Source: an uncultured Bacteroides sp.
GTDB taxonomy: Bacteria; Bacteroidota; Bacteroidia; Bacteroidales; Bacteroidaceae
Reading direction: 5' to 3'
DNA length: 64,000 nucleotides
Assembly (NCBI GenBank): GCA_900766195.1
Contig: CAAFUN010000148.1
Location: forward strand, 119,089 to 183,088
Shown here in pieces: positions 19,001 to 26,945 of the stretch. Each line of letters begins with the position of its first letter. Position 1 is the first letter of the stretch. The position numbers were made by a program, and so were the translations under genes. The notes under the pieces were generated by a model, which ran no database searches, had not been told where the DNA came from, and saw only the letters and a program-made list of their open reading frames with translations.

Positions 19001-19653
19001 ATTTAGAATGGTTGTTACTTGGCAATCAAAGGTTTGATGCCAAGTTAAAAGATATTATTCCACTCCTTTTTAACGAGTCTCAGAGGATTAATACTTGCGA
19101 TGTTTTAGTGGAATTATGTTGTGTTGGAGGCATAGTTAATTCAAAGAGAGTTGATGTTGTAAAGAAGGTATTGTCTTCTTTCGGAATAGATAGCTCAGAT
19201 ATCCACTCTCGGATACATCGCATATTTACAGGAGAAACGGATAATTTTGTAACCATTGAGAAGCAATCTAATGCTACGGAATTTACGATACCTAGAAAAG
19301 AAAATGTTAAACCAAAATTTTATATAGACACGAATAAACTGTCAGAAATAGAGAAAGAAACACAGGAATCTCAAAAAATATTGTCGGAAATCTTTAATAA
19401 TGATGAAGTTTCATCAATAATTAAAGTAGCAGCAACACCTAATACTGACATTGAGATACTCCATATATTGCTAACAAAAGAATCTTGGAATAGAAGCGAA
19501 GTAGAAACCATTTGCAAAGAGAGAGGTTTAATGATTGGCTCAATGTTAGAAAAGCTCAATGATTACGCTTATGACAAAGTCAATGATGCAGTCATTGATG
19601 ATGCCGGAGAAATTATATATGTAACAATAGAATACAAAGAACAATTAATATGA
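16063..19653 (+). CDS. Membrane-anchored TerB-N / TerB / TerB-C domain protein
   Basis: 1196 residues from ATG 16063. The frame extends back to 15964, but that start lies inside the inverted repeat. A long hydrophobic stretch (about 7-40) anchors the N-terminus. It is followed by a polar linker, TPR-like helices (about 225-318), and a helical region with YPWSHFYVYSADDI and NYAFVLMFDLLEDY (about 377-478). TerB-N follows (about 509-620: EIEGIKLKKGNFYLG, YWRWQYLQWLSG, LFLYLHGLE), then a TerB-like helical core (about 940-1055) and TerB-C at the end (LSEIEKETQESQKILSEIF, SMLEKLNDYAYD). TerB-fold proteins are tied to tellurite/phage stress responses and bind metal at membranes. The stop overlaps the next start by four bases. 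AT-rich, unlike flanking genes. Confidence 0.8.
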   Translation: MKSSGGLILLFGMIIYLIVNIGIYILIAAVVGVIIWLALSSLKSTPSNNDLVSKKITENEILDETNNDHNTTLKRVLEPVVTLVTSNVSDSVVGDNIHLKEFNILNDFFDKLLAVNSDSFSQNIANRIRSYQQSFPNSTCSKDSLYVHIIDITNNTIEISRHSIDKDAITRECKAINYIIKQLQNNTPYADIIDNFRQEQSYFQDAINQDDFNKTTTLTSLECNSVASHRELLVKQQEDLKICVKSMNDGIKFEKQGDLNNAINHYIKSSEKAKSCASYINFHKAQMHLADAYRKKIDYGNELVVIEETTVFLSSIGHPLRYWNERLISLNSISENNHSQVIHLKRDNNGVAEVINAVLASHSQSKELKVSPMYTLPVYPWSHFYVYSADDINKANDKQKKFYYYFKSEFLRNNCIDIEDNWNYAFVLMFDLLEDYKRHNDINKIQEQLTILGANYPKTSKYTKQALNRAIYNEPTSASAFSINVNISNILSQFNNEPSQSKEKLTQKCKWIDEGKDIEIEGIKLKKGNFYLGEKFLLPEEYRRYWNSDSPYLYASVLNPKLPFSSSDESSSAKFSSYTNMTPYWRWQYLQWLSGNVPVEDVSLDILFLYLHGLEIKMFIDEKTTDNQRSIILKNVIKLKNPVIERAGISDYGIKSFFNEFIDCAITKYFPSTPLEYVSEAELNDYRAYKSYILEQTIGDKRAISCDFAYNLALNTLDFGKIVPPKYSNHLKSRFDHHFKNQHPRGLRISRSGGASRHYYSIMSRNITNKAFESEHRYISSEIYESKFNTWEISNAIEEPCRAIEREFASYNRFIVDNEGKENLFAIFTLPNYINISAEEKVITFKKVLETNFVNKKHFILEVNELLMQWEYSRKEEKTLHKKYVDAIIEALHVLGYGIAPNYNIDKKRFNFNDKVVLYQNSERAKVSMNNIYARMEVFVKMAVQIIYSNDTTIEDRIFIDKHIANQVDYEINQKQLAAYLEWLLLGNQRFDAKLKDIIPLLFNESQRINTCDVLVELCCVGGIVNSKRVDVVKKVLSSFGIDSSDIHSRIHRIFTGETDNFVTIEKQSNATEFTIPRKENVKPKFYIDTNKLSEIEKETQESQKILSEIFNNDEVSSIIKVAATPNTDIEILHILLTKESWNRSEVETICKERGLMIGSMLEKLNDYAYDKVNDAVIDDAGEIIYVTIEYKEQLI

Positions 19654-20990
19654 TAAAACCAATTAAGCTAAAAGAGCGAGATACTATCATTCAGTCGCTT
19701 AAAAGTGGCGTTGTACCACGCATAGGATTACAGCATATTCAAGTAGGTCGAAAGGACGAATTAAATTCATTCATCAAAGATATCGACACTGTCAGTGAGG
19801 GCGGTACATCATTCCGTTTTGTAATAGGTGAGTATGGTTCAGGTAAAACCTTTTTTATGCAACTAGTGAAAAGTATTGCATTAGAAAAAGGATTAGTGAC
19901 AATTCACGCAGATTTGTCTCCCAATAAAAGATTGCATGGATCGGATGGACAAGCAAGAACCTTGTTTTCTGAGCTCATTGTTAGTGCATCCACTCGAACG
20001 AAACAAGATGGTAATGCCCTTGCGAATATTTTGGAGCGATTTATATCGATAGCTCGTGAGGATGCAGAGCAGAATGGCAAATCAGTCAGTGATGTAATCC
20101 ATCTTAAACTAAAGGAGTTAAAAGATTATGTTGGAGGCTATGATTTTGCAAAAGTTGTAAGCAAATATTGGGATGGTTATAACGCAGGGAATGATAATCA
20201 AAAAGATTGTGCACTGAGATGGCTTAAGGCGGAATATACAACAAAAACAGATGCTCTAAGAGATTTGGATGTCAGAACATTTATCAGCGACTCCTCATTC
20301 TATGATTCTCTGAAACTTTATGCTGTATTGGTAAGGCAAGCCGGATACAAGGGACTTTTAGTATGTCTTGACGAAATGGTAAATTTATACAAAATAGCCA
20401 ATTCCGTGTCTCGAAAGTCAAATTACGAAGAGATTCTTCATATGCTAAACGACTCTCTTCAAGGCTCCTTTTCCAATATAGGATTTGTTATGTGTGGGAC
20501 ACCTGAATTTATGACTGATGGAAATAGAGGATTATATAGTTACGAGGCCTTAAAATCAAGATTGTCCGAGAATACATTTGCAAAGCAATTAGGAGTTACG
20601 GATTATAATTCGGTTGTGTTGAGATTGTCAAACCTCACTCAGGAAGAGATGTTAATACTCCTGAAGAATTTGCGACATGTGTTTGCCAGTGGTGATAAAG
20701 ATAATTACTTAGTTCCAGATGAGGCGTTGATATCATTTTTGATACACTGTTCAAAGAAAATAGGCGATAGCTACTTCAGAACACCAAGAAACACTATTAA
20801 AGGCTTTCTTGACCTGCTATCAACAATTGAGCAGTATCCATCTTTTAAGTGGGATGATATTATTGAACAGATTGAAGTTGTAGAGGATATTGAGATAACT
20901 GAAATAGGAGTACAATCGGACACTATTAATATAGGAATACAACCCTATTTGTCTGAAAATGACGAACAATTTGCTTCATTTAAGTTATAA
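19650..20990 (+). CDS. DUF2791-type P-loop ATPase, BrxD-like
   Basis: 446 residues. It opens with PRIGLQHIQVGRKDEL, then Walker A VIGEYGSGKTFF (60-67) and Walker B LLVCLDEMVNLY (about 232-244), followed by GFVMCGTPEFM and a winged-helix-like C-terminal part (TPRNTIKGFLDLL). This is the pattern of the BREX system ATP-binding proteins BrxD/BrxC (DUF2791), which couple to helicases in phage-resistance islands. Its ATG overlaps the TGA of the TerB gene, and the helicase follows after 5 bases, so the three are translationally coupled. No BREX methylase or PglZ gene is nearby. Confidence 0.85.
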   Translation: MIKPIKLKERDTIIQSLKSGVVPRIGLQHIQVGRKDELNSFIKDIDTVSEGGTSFRFVIGEYGSGKTFFMQLVKSIALEKGLVTIHADLSPNKRLHGSDGQARTLFSELIVSASTRTKQDGNALANILERFISIAREDAEQNGKSVSDVIHLKLKELKDYVGGYDFAKVVSKYWDGYNAGNDNQKDCALRWLKAEYTTKTDALRDLDVRTFISDSSFYDSLKLYAVLVRQAGYKGLLVCLDEMVNLYKIANSVSRKSNYEEILHMLNDSLQGSFSNIGFVMCGTPEFMTDGNRGLYSYEALKSRLSENTFAKQLGVTDYNSVVLRLSNLTQEEMLILLKNLRHVFASGDKDNYLVPDEALISFLIHCSKKIGDSYFRTPRNTIKGFLDLLSTIEQYPSFKWDDIIEQIEVVEDIEITEIGVQSDTINIGIQPYLSENDEQFASFKL

Positions 20991-20995
20991 GGCTA

Positions 20996-23155
20996 ATGAG
21001 TAGCAATATATCTTCTTCATTTCAATTATTAGATCCACATGTTCAAAAATGGATTTGGAATCAAGGATGGAATTCTCTTAAGGATATTCAAGAGAATTCT
21101 ATCCCTATTGTATTGAAGAGGGATAGTGATGTGATAATTAGTGCTGCAACAGCTGGAGGGAAAACTGAAGCGGCATTTTTGCCTATTTTGACTAATTTAT
21201 TAAAACACGGTAAGTGTGACGGATTCCAAGTTTTGTATATCAGCCCGCTGAAAGCTCTCATAAATGACCAATACAGAAGGTTAATTGAGATGACTAAAGA
21301 AATGGACATTGAAGTTATACCTTGGCATGGAGATATCGATGCCTCTCGTAAGCAAAGATCGTTGAAAAGCCCCAATGGTATTGTAATTATTACCCCCGAG
21401 TCATTGGAGTCATTTCTGATCAATCGCAAACAATACCTTTCGAGAGCCTTTTCATCATTGTCATATGTAGTTATTGATGAATTACACTCATTTATCGGGA
21501 CAGAACGAGGTAAACAACTACAGTCATTATTGTCAAGAATTGAAAATATTACAAATAAACCTATTCCACGAGTTGCAATGAGTGCAACATTCTCGGATTA
21601 TGCGATTGTAGAGAAGTTTTTACGTCATGACGGAATCATACCTTGCAAGGTACCTGCTCAGGGAGAAAGTAATCACGAGATTAAAATACTTGTAAAAGAA
21701 TATATAGCTTCAAAAGAGTACCAGCCTAAAGAAGATATCGCAAAGGAGCTATATTCCAAATTAAGAGGTAGTAATAATCTTATTTTTGCTAATAGTCGTC
21801 AAGATGTTGAGCAATACGCTGTGTTTCTTTCTGATTTATGCGAAGTACACTTCGTACCAAATGAATTTAGAGTTCACCATGGAAATTTATCAAAAACAGA
21901 GAGAGAAAACGTTGAAAGTGAACTTCAAAAGGGCGAAATTCCCATATCAACAGTATGCACTTCAACCCTTGAACTTGGTGTTGATATTGGTAAAGTTAAG
22001 TCGATTGCACAAATAGGCACTGCGGTTTCTGTGGCCGGATTGAGACAACGATTAGGGCGTTCCGGTAGACGAGGTGAACCATCTATATTGCGTGTGTTCT
22101 CGATTGAGAATTCCATTCCGTTATTGAACGATTTGCGAAGTTCATTAGTGCAGAATATTGCAATAATTGAACTTCTAAAAGAGAAGCGATACGAGTCTCC
22201 ATCTTTGACAAGTTATCACTTCTCCACATTAATTCAGCAGATATTATCCTTGCTGGCACAATACGGAGCATTTCAACCTAAGGAAGGGTGGGTATATCTC
22301 TGTCGGAACGGAGCATTTAGAAATGTTTCGGTGGAACTATTTTTAGAGCTATTAAGGTCTTTGGGTGCAAATAAAATAATCGATCAGACACATAGCGGAC
22401 AGATTGTGATAGGTCTGGAAGGCGAGCGCATAGTTCGTAAAATAGATTTTTACACAGTTTTCCCAACTCCGATAGACTACACACTTATTAATAAAGCTAA
22501 TTCAAAACATCTTGGGACAATTCAATATCTGCCCAAAATAGACGATGTTTTGATGTTCGTAGGGAAACGGTGGCGTGTTGAATCAATCAATGATGATTTA
22601 ACAAAAAAAGATAATAATATTTATGTTTCTCAAATAAAGCATGGTGGATCTATATTCTTTTCTGGGGATGATTTTGATATAGATAGATTGATAACAGATA
22701 AAATGTATCGTGTCTATTTATCGACAGAAGAAGTGGCTTATCTTGATGAAAGAGCAAAGAGTGAGTTGAATCTCGGTAAGACTTTTTTTAAAGGAAATAG
22801 TCAAAAAGGGCAACTCCTCATTTATGGAGCCGAGAGCGTGTTCTTCACTTGGGCTGGCACAAAAATAAACAGGACTATATCTCTAATTATCAAGCATAAC
22901 GCAGGAATTAATTGTAAATATGATCATCTAACAGTACGCGAAATTACTGCGAGTGACATTACGAGTGCAGTTAATAATGCGAAGCCAAACGCATTAACAT
23001 TAGCTACACTCGCACCAAGAATACATAAAGAAAAACAAAAATACGACTATCTCCTATCTGATAAGTTGTTAGACCTAGAATATGCCAATACTTATTTGGA
23101 TATTGATGAAGCTTGGAATATCTTAATTAAAACAATCAATGCAACTAATAAATAG
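20996..23155 (+). CDS. SF2 DEAD/DEAH helicase, BrxHI/Lhr-like
   Basis: 719 residues. A Q-like motif (about 25-32) precedes Walker A SAATAGGKTEAAFL (49-62). Then come ISPLKALINDQ (Ia), VVIDELHSF (motif II, DELH, about 162), MSATFSD (III, about 196), STLELGVDIG (V) and LRQRLGRSGRRGE (VI, about 348-360). The C-terminal 350 residues carry a winged-helix/beta domain as in Lhr-type helicases. It should translocate on nucleic acid using ATP. In type 2 BREX loci the helicase BrxHI is paired with BrxD, as here. The start follows the ATPase stop by 5 bases. AT-rich like its two partners. Confidence 0.87.
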   Translation: MSSNISSSFQLLDPHVQKWIWNQGWNSLKDIQENSIPIVLKRDSDVIISAATAGGKTEAAFLPILTNLLKHGKCDGFQVLYISPLKALINDQYRRLIEMTKEMDIEVIPWHGDIDASRKQRSLKSPNGIVIITPESLESFLINRKQYLSRAFSSLSYVVIDELHSFIGTERGKQLQSLLSRIENITNKPIPRVAMSATFSDYAIVEKFLRHDGIIPCKVPAQGESNHEIKILVKEYIASKEYQPKEDIAKELYSKLRGSNNLIFANSRQDVEQYAVFLSDLCEVHFVPNEFRVHHGNLSKTERENVESELQKGEIPISTVCTSTLELGVDIGKVKSIAQIGTAVSVAGLRQRLGRSGRRGEPSILRVFSIENSIPLLNDLRSSLVQNIAIIELLKEKRYESPSLTSYHFSTLIQQILSLLAQYGAFQPKEGWVYLCRNGAFRNVSVELFLELLRSLGANKIIDQTHSGQIVIGLEGERIVRKIDFYTVFPTPIDYTLINKANSKHLGTIQYLPKIDDVLMFVGKRWRVESINDDLTKKDNNIYVSQIKHGGSIFFSGDDFDIDRLITDKMYRVYLSTEEVAYLDERAKSELNLGKTFFKGNSQKGQLLIYGAESVFFTWAGTKINRTISLIIKHNAGINCKYDHLTVREITASDITSAVNNAKPNALTLATLAPRIHKEKQKYDYLLSDKLLDLEYANTYLDIDEAWNILIKTINATNK

Positions 23156-23570
23156 TTCAAGCTCCGGATTTGGATTTGTAAGCACTCATTGTATGGCTCT
23201 TGACTTATGTTTTCTTCTACTTTACCTGTTGTAAAAAGGCTTTCTCAGCCCAAAGTAGTAGGGTCTGCTTCTGAATACCACCTCCCTTTGGTCAGTCATA
23301 TTCAGAAAAGGACAAACAACGGCACATTCCTTGCATCATAGCGCAGGAGTTTTGATAAGTCGAAACAACGCAGCCCATCGACGTCGGAACAAGCTGCTTT
23401 TCTTGTTTGCGCCAGCAGCCTGAAGATAGCGGTATAATGGTACCCCGGCTGTAGCGCTATCTTCATTTTGGGACAAATAGATGAAGAAACTGCTGAATAT
23501 AACAGAATCCATAATTTTGATGATTAAACTATATAGAATTTAGAATTTGTTCTATTGGACAAATTATTAA
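23156..23570. other. Non-coding stretch after the helicase, likely element debris
   Basis: No convincing gene. The base composition of about 23230-23480 is clearly richer in G/C than the operon before it. Two overlapping minus-strand frames of 50-60 codons are open here (one from an ATG near 23551), but neither has a recognisable motif or neighbour. A small stem (AATTTGT 23544-23550 with ACAAATT 23559-23565) follows. It is best read as decayed mobile-element or gene debris. Confidence 0.4.
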
Positions 23571-24054
23571 GAGAAAAAAGTAAAAGACTGGGAAAATAAA
23601 GATATATCTCTTCAACTATGGCTTGATATCCGAGCGAGACGAGAAGGAGTCAAAAACAGAGCAACATATTTTAGAAAAGTGGAGGCTGTAGAATTAAAAA
23701 AGAAACACAAGGTTGATGCAAATGGAGAACTGACTGTAAAAATAAGTAATTCTTCATTTTGGACAAACTTGGAAAGTGTTACAAACAGTAAAACGCCAGC
23801 CTTATTTTTTACGGCTTATGGTATAAATTCACTTTGCGACAATTGGAGTCAAGAAGTCTATGATGATTTAGGTGGTCATGTATATCCGGCTAAAACTGAC
23901 GACACTTATGCTTATATACCCCAAAGAAACAAGATATAGGGGATACTTTGCCGATGCAAAGGGCAATCTCTTAAAACAGATCATCCAATATGATAATGCA
24001 GCCAAAATAGTTGTATGGATTGATAATAAAAAAGGATTTGATTATAAGTTATAG
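23571..24054 (+). pseudogene. Remnant of an unrecognised gene: no start, one internal frameshift
   Basis: An open frame begins directly after a TAA at 23568-23570 with no ATG (only a GTG at 23679) and reads DWENKDISLQLWLDIRARRE onwards, well-formed soluble-protein sequence. It ends at 23939, but the sense continues in the next frame (RYRGYFADAKGNLLKQ to the stop at 24054). This points to a one-base loss near 23915-23935. The family is not recognised. The missing 5' end and the frameshift show a decaying gene at the edge of the island. Confidence 0.6.
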
Positions 24055-24118
24055 GTTTTTTCTAATATCAAAACATTGGGTTCTTCCTATCATTCAACAA
24101 GCTCTTACCATAATTTAA

Positions 24119-24181
24119 TTTGCTCTTGCCTTATCACCATTTGCTCTTGCTTTATCATCGTTTGCCCTTGCCTTATCAACA
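24119..24181. repeat. 21-bp tandem repeat, three units
   Basis: Units start at 24119, 24140 and 24161, each beginning TTTGCTCTTGCC/TTTATCA with one to three differences. It lies directly beside, and probably within a loop of, the group II intron relic. The open frames across it on both strands are products of the 21-base period, not evidence for a gene. Confidence 0.85.
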
Positions 24182-24357
24182 TGAGTTCGGGATAAGAAAT
24201 TATGGTTATCAAGTTTCTATACGTCAGGCCAGATGTTTGCCTAAGACTTCCTGCAGATTCCACCTTGAGGTGGACACCCTTGCCATCGGTGGACGCTTCC
24301 CGTTGTTAGGGCACGTTAGTGACTTACACCCATTAGATTACGTTCGTGCTGGGCGAA
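24182..24357 (-). mobile_element. Group II intron relic (5' end / domain I only)
   Basis: On the minus strand the sequence starts TTCGCCCAGC and runs through GGGTGTAAGTC, CAACGGGAAGCG, GGCAAGGGTGTCCACC, AGGTGGAATCTGCAGGAAG, TAGGCAAA and CTGACGTATAGAAAC. These follow the order and wording of domain I of bacterial group II introns. No maturase ORF or domain V/VI is found downstream, so it is a fragment. Its 5' end sits 8 bases after the ilvC terminator stem, the kind of target used by group IIC introns. Confidence 0.6.
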
Positions 24358-24365
24358 TAAACAAA

Positions 24366-24400
24366 CAGAGGTTGCGCAATATTGTATTGCACAACCTCTG
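24366..24400 (-). terminator. Terminator of the ilv operon
   Basis: CAGAGGTTG...CAACCTCTG forms a near-perfect 15-bp stem (24366-24380 with 24386-24400, one mismatch) and reads into TTTGTTTA on the minus strand, 31 bases after the ilvC stop. Confidence 0.85.
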
Positions 24401-24431
24401 AAAAGACTATAGCTTATTCTCGATAAAATGA

Positions 24432-25475
24432 TCAGCTGTTTTCGGGACGAAGCTTGCGAACGACCGCACCTGCTTGCCACATTTCGCTCTCACGCAATGC
24501 TTTCAGTTCGGCATTCAGTTTCTCACGATAATCCGGCTGTGAATTGGAGTCGATGGAGCGTTGTGCTTCATTACCCTGTTTTACTTCGCTATACAGCTTC
24601 TCGAATACCGGTTTGGTAGCATCGTGGAATGGCCCCATCCAATCTAAAGCACCGCGCTGTGCAGTAGTTGAACAGTTGGCATACATCCAGTCCATACCGT
24701 TCTTGGCAAAGAGAGGCATCAGTGATTGAGTCAGCTCTTCCACTGTTTCGTTGAATGCTTCTGAAGGAGTATGACCGTTTTCACGCAAAGTTTCATACTG
24801 TGCAAGCAACAAACCTTGAATAGCGCCCATCAATGTGCCACGCTCACCAGTCAAGTCGGAATAAACTTCACGTTTAAATGTTGTCTCAAACAAATAACCT
24901 GAGCCTACACCAATACCAAGGGCAATAACACGATCCCATGCCTTACCGGTAGCATCTTGGAAGATGGCAAATGAAGAGTTCAAACCACGGCCTTCGAGAA
25001 ACATGGTACGCAATGAAGTACCTGAACCTTTGGGAGCAATCAGAATAACATCTACATCAGCCGGTGGAATAATACCTGTGCGATCTTTGTAAGTGATAGC
25101 AAAACCATGAGAGAAATATAGTGCCTTACCCGGAGTCAAGTGTTTCTTAATCATCGGCCAACAAGCTATCTGAGCTGCATCCGACAGAAGCACCTGAATA
25201 ATTGTAGCCTTCTCACAAGCTTCTTCTATGCCGAAGAGGCTCTGACCCGGCACCCAGCCATCGGCCACTGCCTTGTCATAAGTCTTACCCGGACGTTGGC
25301 CAACAATCACATTGAAACCGTTATCACGTAAGTTGAGTGATTGACCAGGGCCTTGTACACCGTAACCAATTACAGCAATCACTTCATCTTTCAATACTTC
25401 ACGAGCTTTTTCCAAAGGAAATTCTTCGCGGGTTACCACATTCTCGACAACACCGCCAAAATTCATCTGTGCCAT
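24432..25475 (-). CDS. ilvC: Ketol-acid reductoisomerase
   Basis: 347 residues. Converts acetolactate and acetohydroxybutyrate to the dihydroxy acids using NADPH and Mg2+. Seen: VIGYGVQGPGQSLNLRDNG (nucleotide-binding loop), APKGSGTSLR, and the metal-ligand region SDLTGERGTLMGAIQG (Asp/Glu), followed by the knotted helical domain (NETVEELTQSLMPL, ALDWMGPF). It is the last gene of ilvD-ilvB-ilvN-thioesterase-ilvC, 136 bases after the thioesterase, and is followed by the operon terminator. A weak internal promoter in the gap cannot be excluded. Confidence 0.95.
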   Translation of the reverse strand: MAQMNFGGVVENVVTREEFPLEKAREVLKDEVIAVIGYGVQGPGQSLNLRDNGFNVIVGQRPGKTYDKAVADGWVPGQSLFGIEEACEKATIIQVLLSDAAQIACWPMIKKHLTPGKALYFSHGFAITYKDRTGIIPPADVDVILIAPKGSGTSLRTMFLEGRGLNSSFAIFQDATGKAWDRVIALGIGVGSGYLFETTFKREVYSDLTGERGTLMGAIQGLLLAQYETLRENGHTPSEAFNETVEELTQSLMPLFAKNGMDWMYANCSTTAQRGALDWMGPFHDATKPVFEKLYSEVKQGNEAQRSIDSNSQPDYREKLNAELKALRESEMWQAGAVVRKLRPENS

Positions 25476-25611
25476 TTTATTACTTTGTTTTTAGTTTACT
25501 GCCTAAAGCAGCGTTATTGTTATTGAATCATTATTATCACTACAGAGAGACACGAAGTCTCACTATCTTTTTCTTTTTATTCTATTTGCTTAGCGAACTA
25601 CGCCTACGCCC

Positions 25612-26367
25612 TTACGACAGAATCTCTTTAAAGATCACTTTAGAGCGACAGACCACTTCGTCAGCGTTCTTCCTCACTTCTATGTCGTAACAATCATCGC
25701 CCATATCACTCCGATAAAAAGATAGTTCGTCACCATAATAGCTCTCGGCTACATAGGCTATCTCAAACCGATGAATGCGTTTCTCCTTATAATAAGAGAG
25801 CGGAAACAAATCGAGTATATTCTCAATATAACGGACACTATTGACATGACCGTTAATATCAATATCACTGTACTTGGCCTGCACTTTTCCTATCGGCTCG
25901 GTAGAACTTACCTTGATGCGCGAAGGCTTTTCGATGGGGCAAGGTTTGTCACAAACATAATTCGTAATGCTACCCTCATGCATAGCCAGCAGATCTATCG
26001 GCTTACGAGTGGCCAGATTAATCATGGCCCAAACCGAACGTGCGTAACCTATTGTTTTACCATCTTTGTTATAAATAGCAAAGTTACGATCGGTAAATAG
26101 CCGATACACATTCTCCACCCATGTACTGATACTGAAATCTTCGTACTGATAGGGCATCTCATCCAGTTCAACTGCCAAGCGCGAAAGTACCCAGGTATAA
26201 TTCTCTTCGTTCAGTTCCGCTATTCCAAATCCACGATCGGTAGAATGGAAACCGGCACAGTTCAGCAAATGATTGCCCAACACTCCCATCGTAAGCCTAC
26301 CTGTAAAGTCTACGTGAAAGGGCTCTGCTACAAACTTATAAGTTCCTATTTTATTGTCTTCACTCAT
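25612..26367 (-). CDS. Acyl-ACP thioesterase
   Basis: 251 residues with the double hot-dog architecture of the acyl-ACP thioesterase family (FatA/FatB-like, PF01643). The N-terminal half has FHVDFTGRLTMGVLGNHLLNCAG and the C-terminal half the catalytic-type DINGHVNSVRYIENILDLFP. It hydrolyses acyl-ACP to free fatty acid in the cytosol. It is embedded between ilvN (8-base gap) and ilvC, so it is made with the branched-chain amino acid enzymes. That suggests, without proving, a link to branched-chain acyl metabolism. Confidence 0.88.
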   Translation of the reverse strand: MSEDNKIGTYKFVAEPFHVDFTGRLTMGVLGNHLLNCAGFHSTDRGFGIAELNEENYTWVLSRLAVELDEMPYQYEDFSISTWVENVYRLFTDRNFAIYNKDGKTIGYARSVWAMINLATRKPIDLLAMHEGSITNYVCDKPCPIEKPSRIKVSSTEPIGKVQAKYSDIDINGHVNSVRYIENILDLFPLSYYKEKRIHRFEIAYVAESYYGDELSFYRSDMGDDCYDIEVRKNADEVVCRSKVIFKEILS

Positions 26368-26375
26368 TATCCTAT

Positions 26376-26927
26376 TTATTGTTTACCTTGAGCGTATTTT
26401 GCCTCACGATCGGCAAGATACTCATTGACCCGCTCAAAACAACTGGTGGTAATAGCCACACGTCCCGAACGGACAAATTGCAACACACAGTTTCTATCAC
26501 GCAATTCTTCGTAAAGGGCTGATATGTCCTCACTCATTCCGTTTTTCTCTACAATGGCAAATACCGGATTCACTTCCACGATACGGGCATTGTATTTACG
26601 AATCACTTTCGATGCTTCCGGAATCTGCTCCAATGCAGGAGTAGCCAGCTTATAAAGCGCTATTTCGTGCTGATAAATCTCATCATCGGTAAAGTAGTGC
26701 GCCTGTAGCACATCTATTTTCTTGGTGATCTGCTTCGTAATCTTCTCAATGGTATCCTTATCCGTCCATGTGGTAATGGTATATTTGTGTACCCCCTTAA
26801 TGGAGGAAGCTGATACGTTGAGACTCTCTATGTTCATCTGTCGACGTGTAAACACGGCTGTCACCTGATTAAGCAATCCGGCAAAGTTTTCCGAATGAAC
26901 GATAATGGTATATAATGTCTTATCCAT
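26376..26927 (-). CDS. ilvN: Acetolactate synthase small (regulatory) subunit
   Basis: 183 residues. An N-terminal ACT domain (LYTIIVHSENFAGLLNQVTAVFTRRQMNIESLNVS) is followed by the C-terminal ALS regulatory domain. The small subunit binds Val and controls the catalytic subunit, whose gene lies 18 bases upstream. The thioesterase gene begins 8 bases downstream. Confidence 0.93.
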   Translation of the reverse strand: MDKTLYTIIVHSENFAGLLNQVTAVFTRRQMNIESLNVSASSIKGVHKYTITTWTDKDTIEKITKQITKKIDVLQAHYFTDDEIYQHEIALYKLATPALEQIPEASKVIRKYNARIVEVNPVFAIVEKNGMSEDISALYEELRDRNCVLQFVRSGRVAITTSCFERVNEYLADREAKYAQGKQ

Positions 26928-26945
26928 AACTTTAGTATTAAAGAA

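Noticed and set aside
16063..23155. Complete BREX locus
   Set aside because: No PglX/BrxX methylase, PglZ, BrxA/B or Lon-like protein is encoded around it.
23165..23215. Group II intron domain V (GAGCCATAC near 23200 on the minus strand)
   Set aside because: Only a few bases resemble domain V; the GAAA loop and matching arm are missing.
24120..24401. Plus-strand 93-codon frame as a gene
   Set aside because: It crosses the 21-bp repeat, the intron relic and the terminator of ilvC; its sequence is low-complexity Leu/Pro/His from the repeat.
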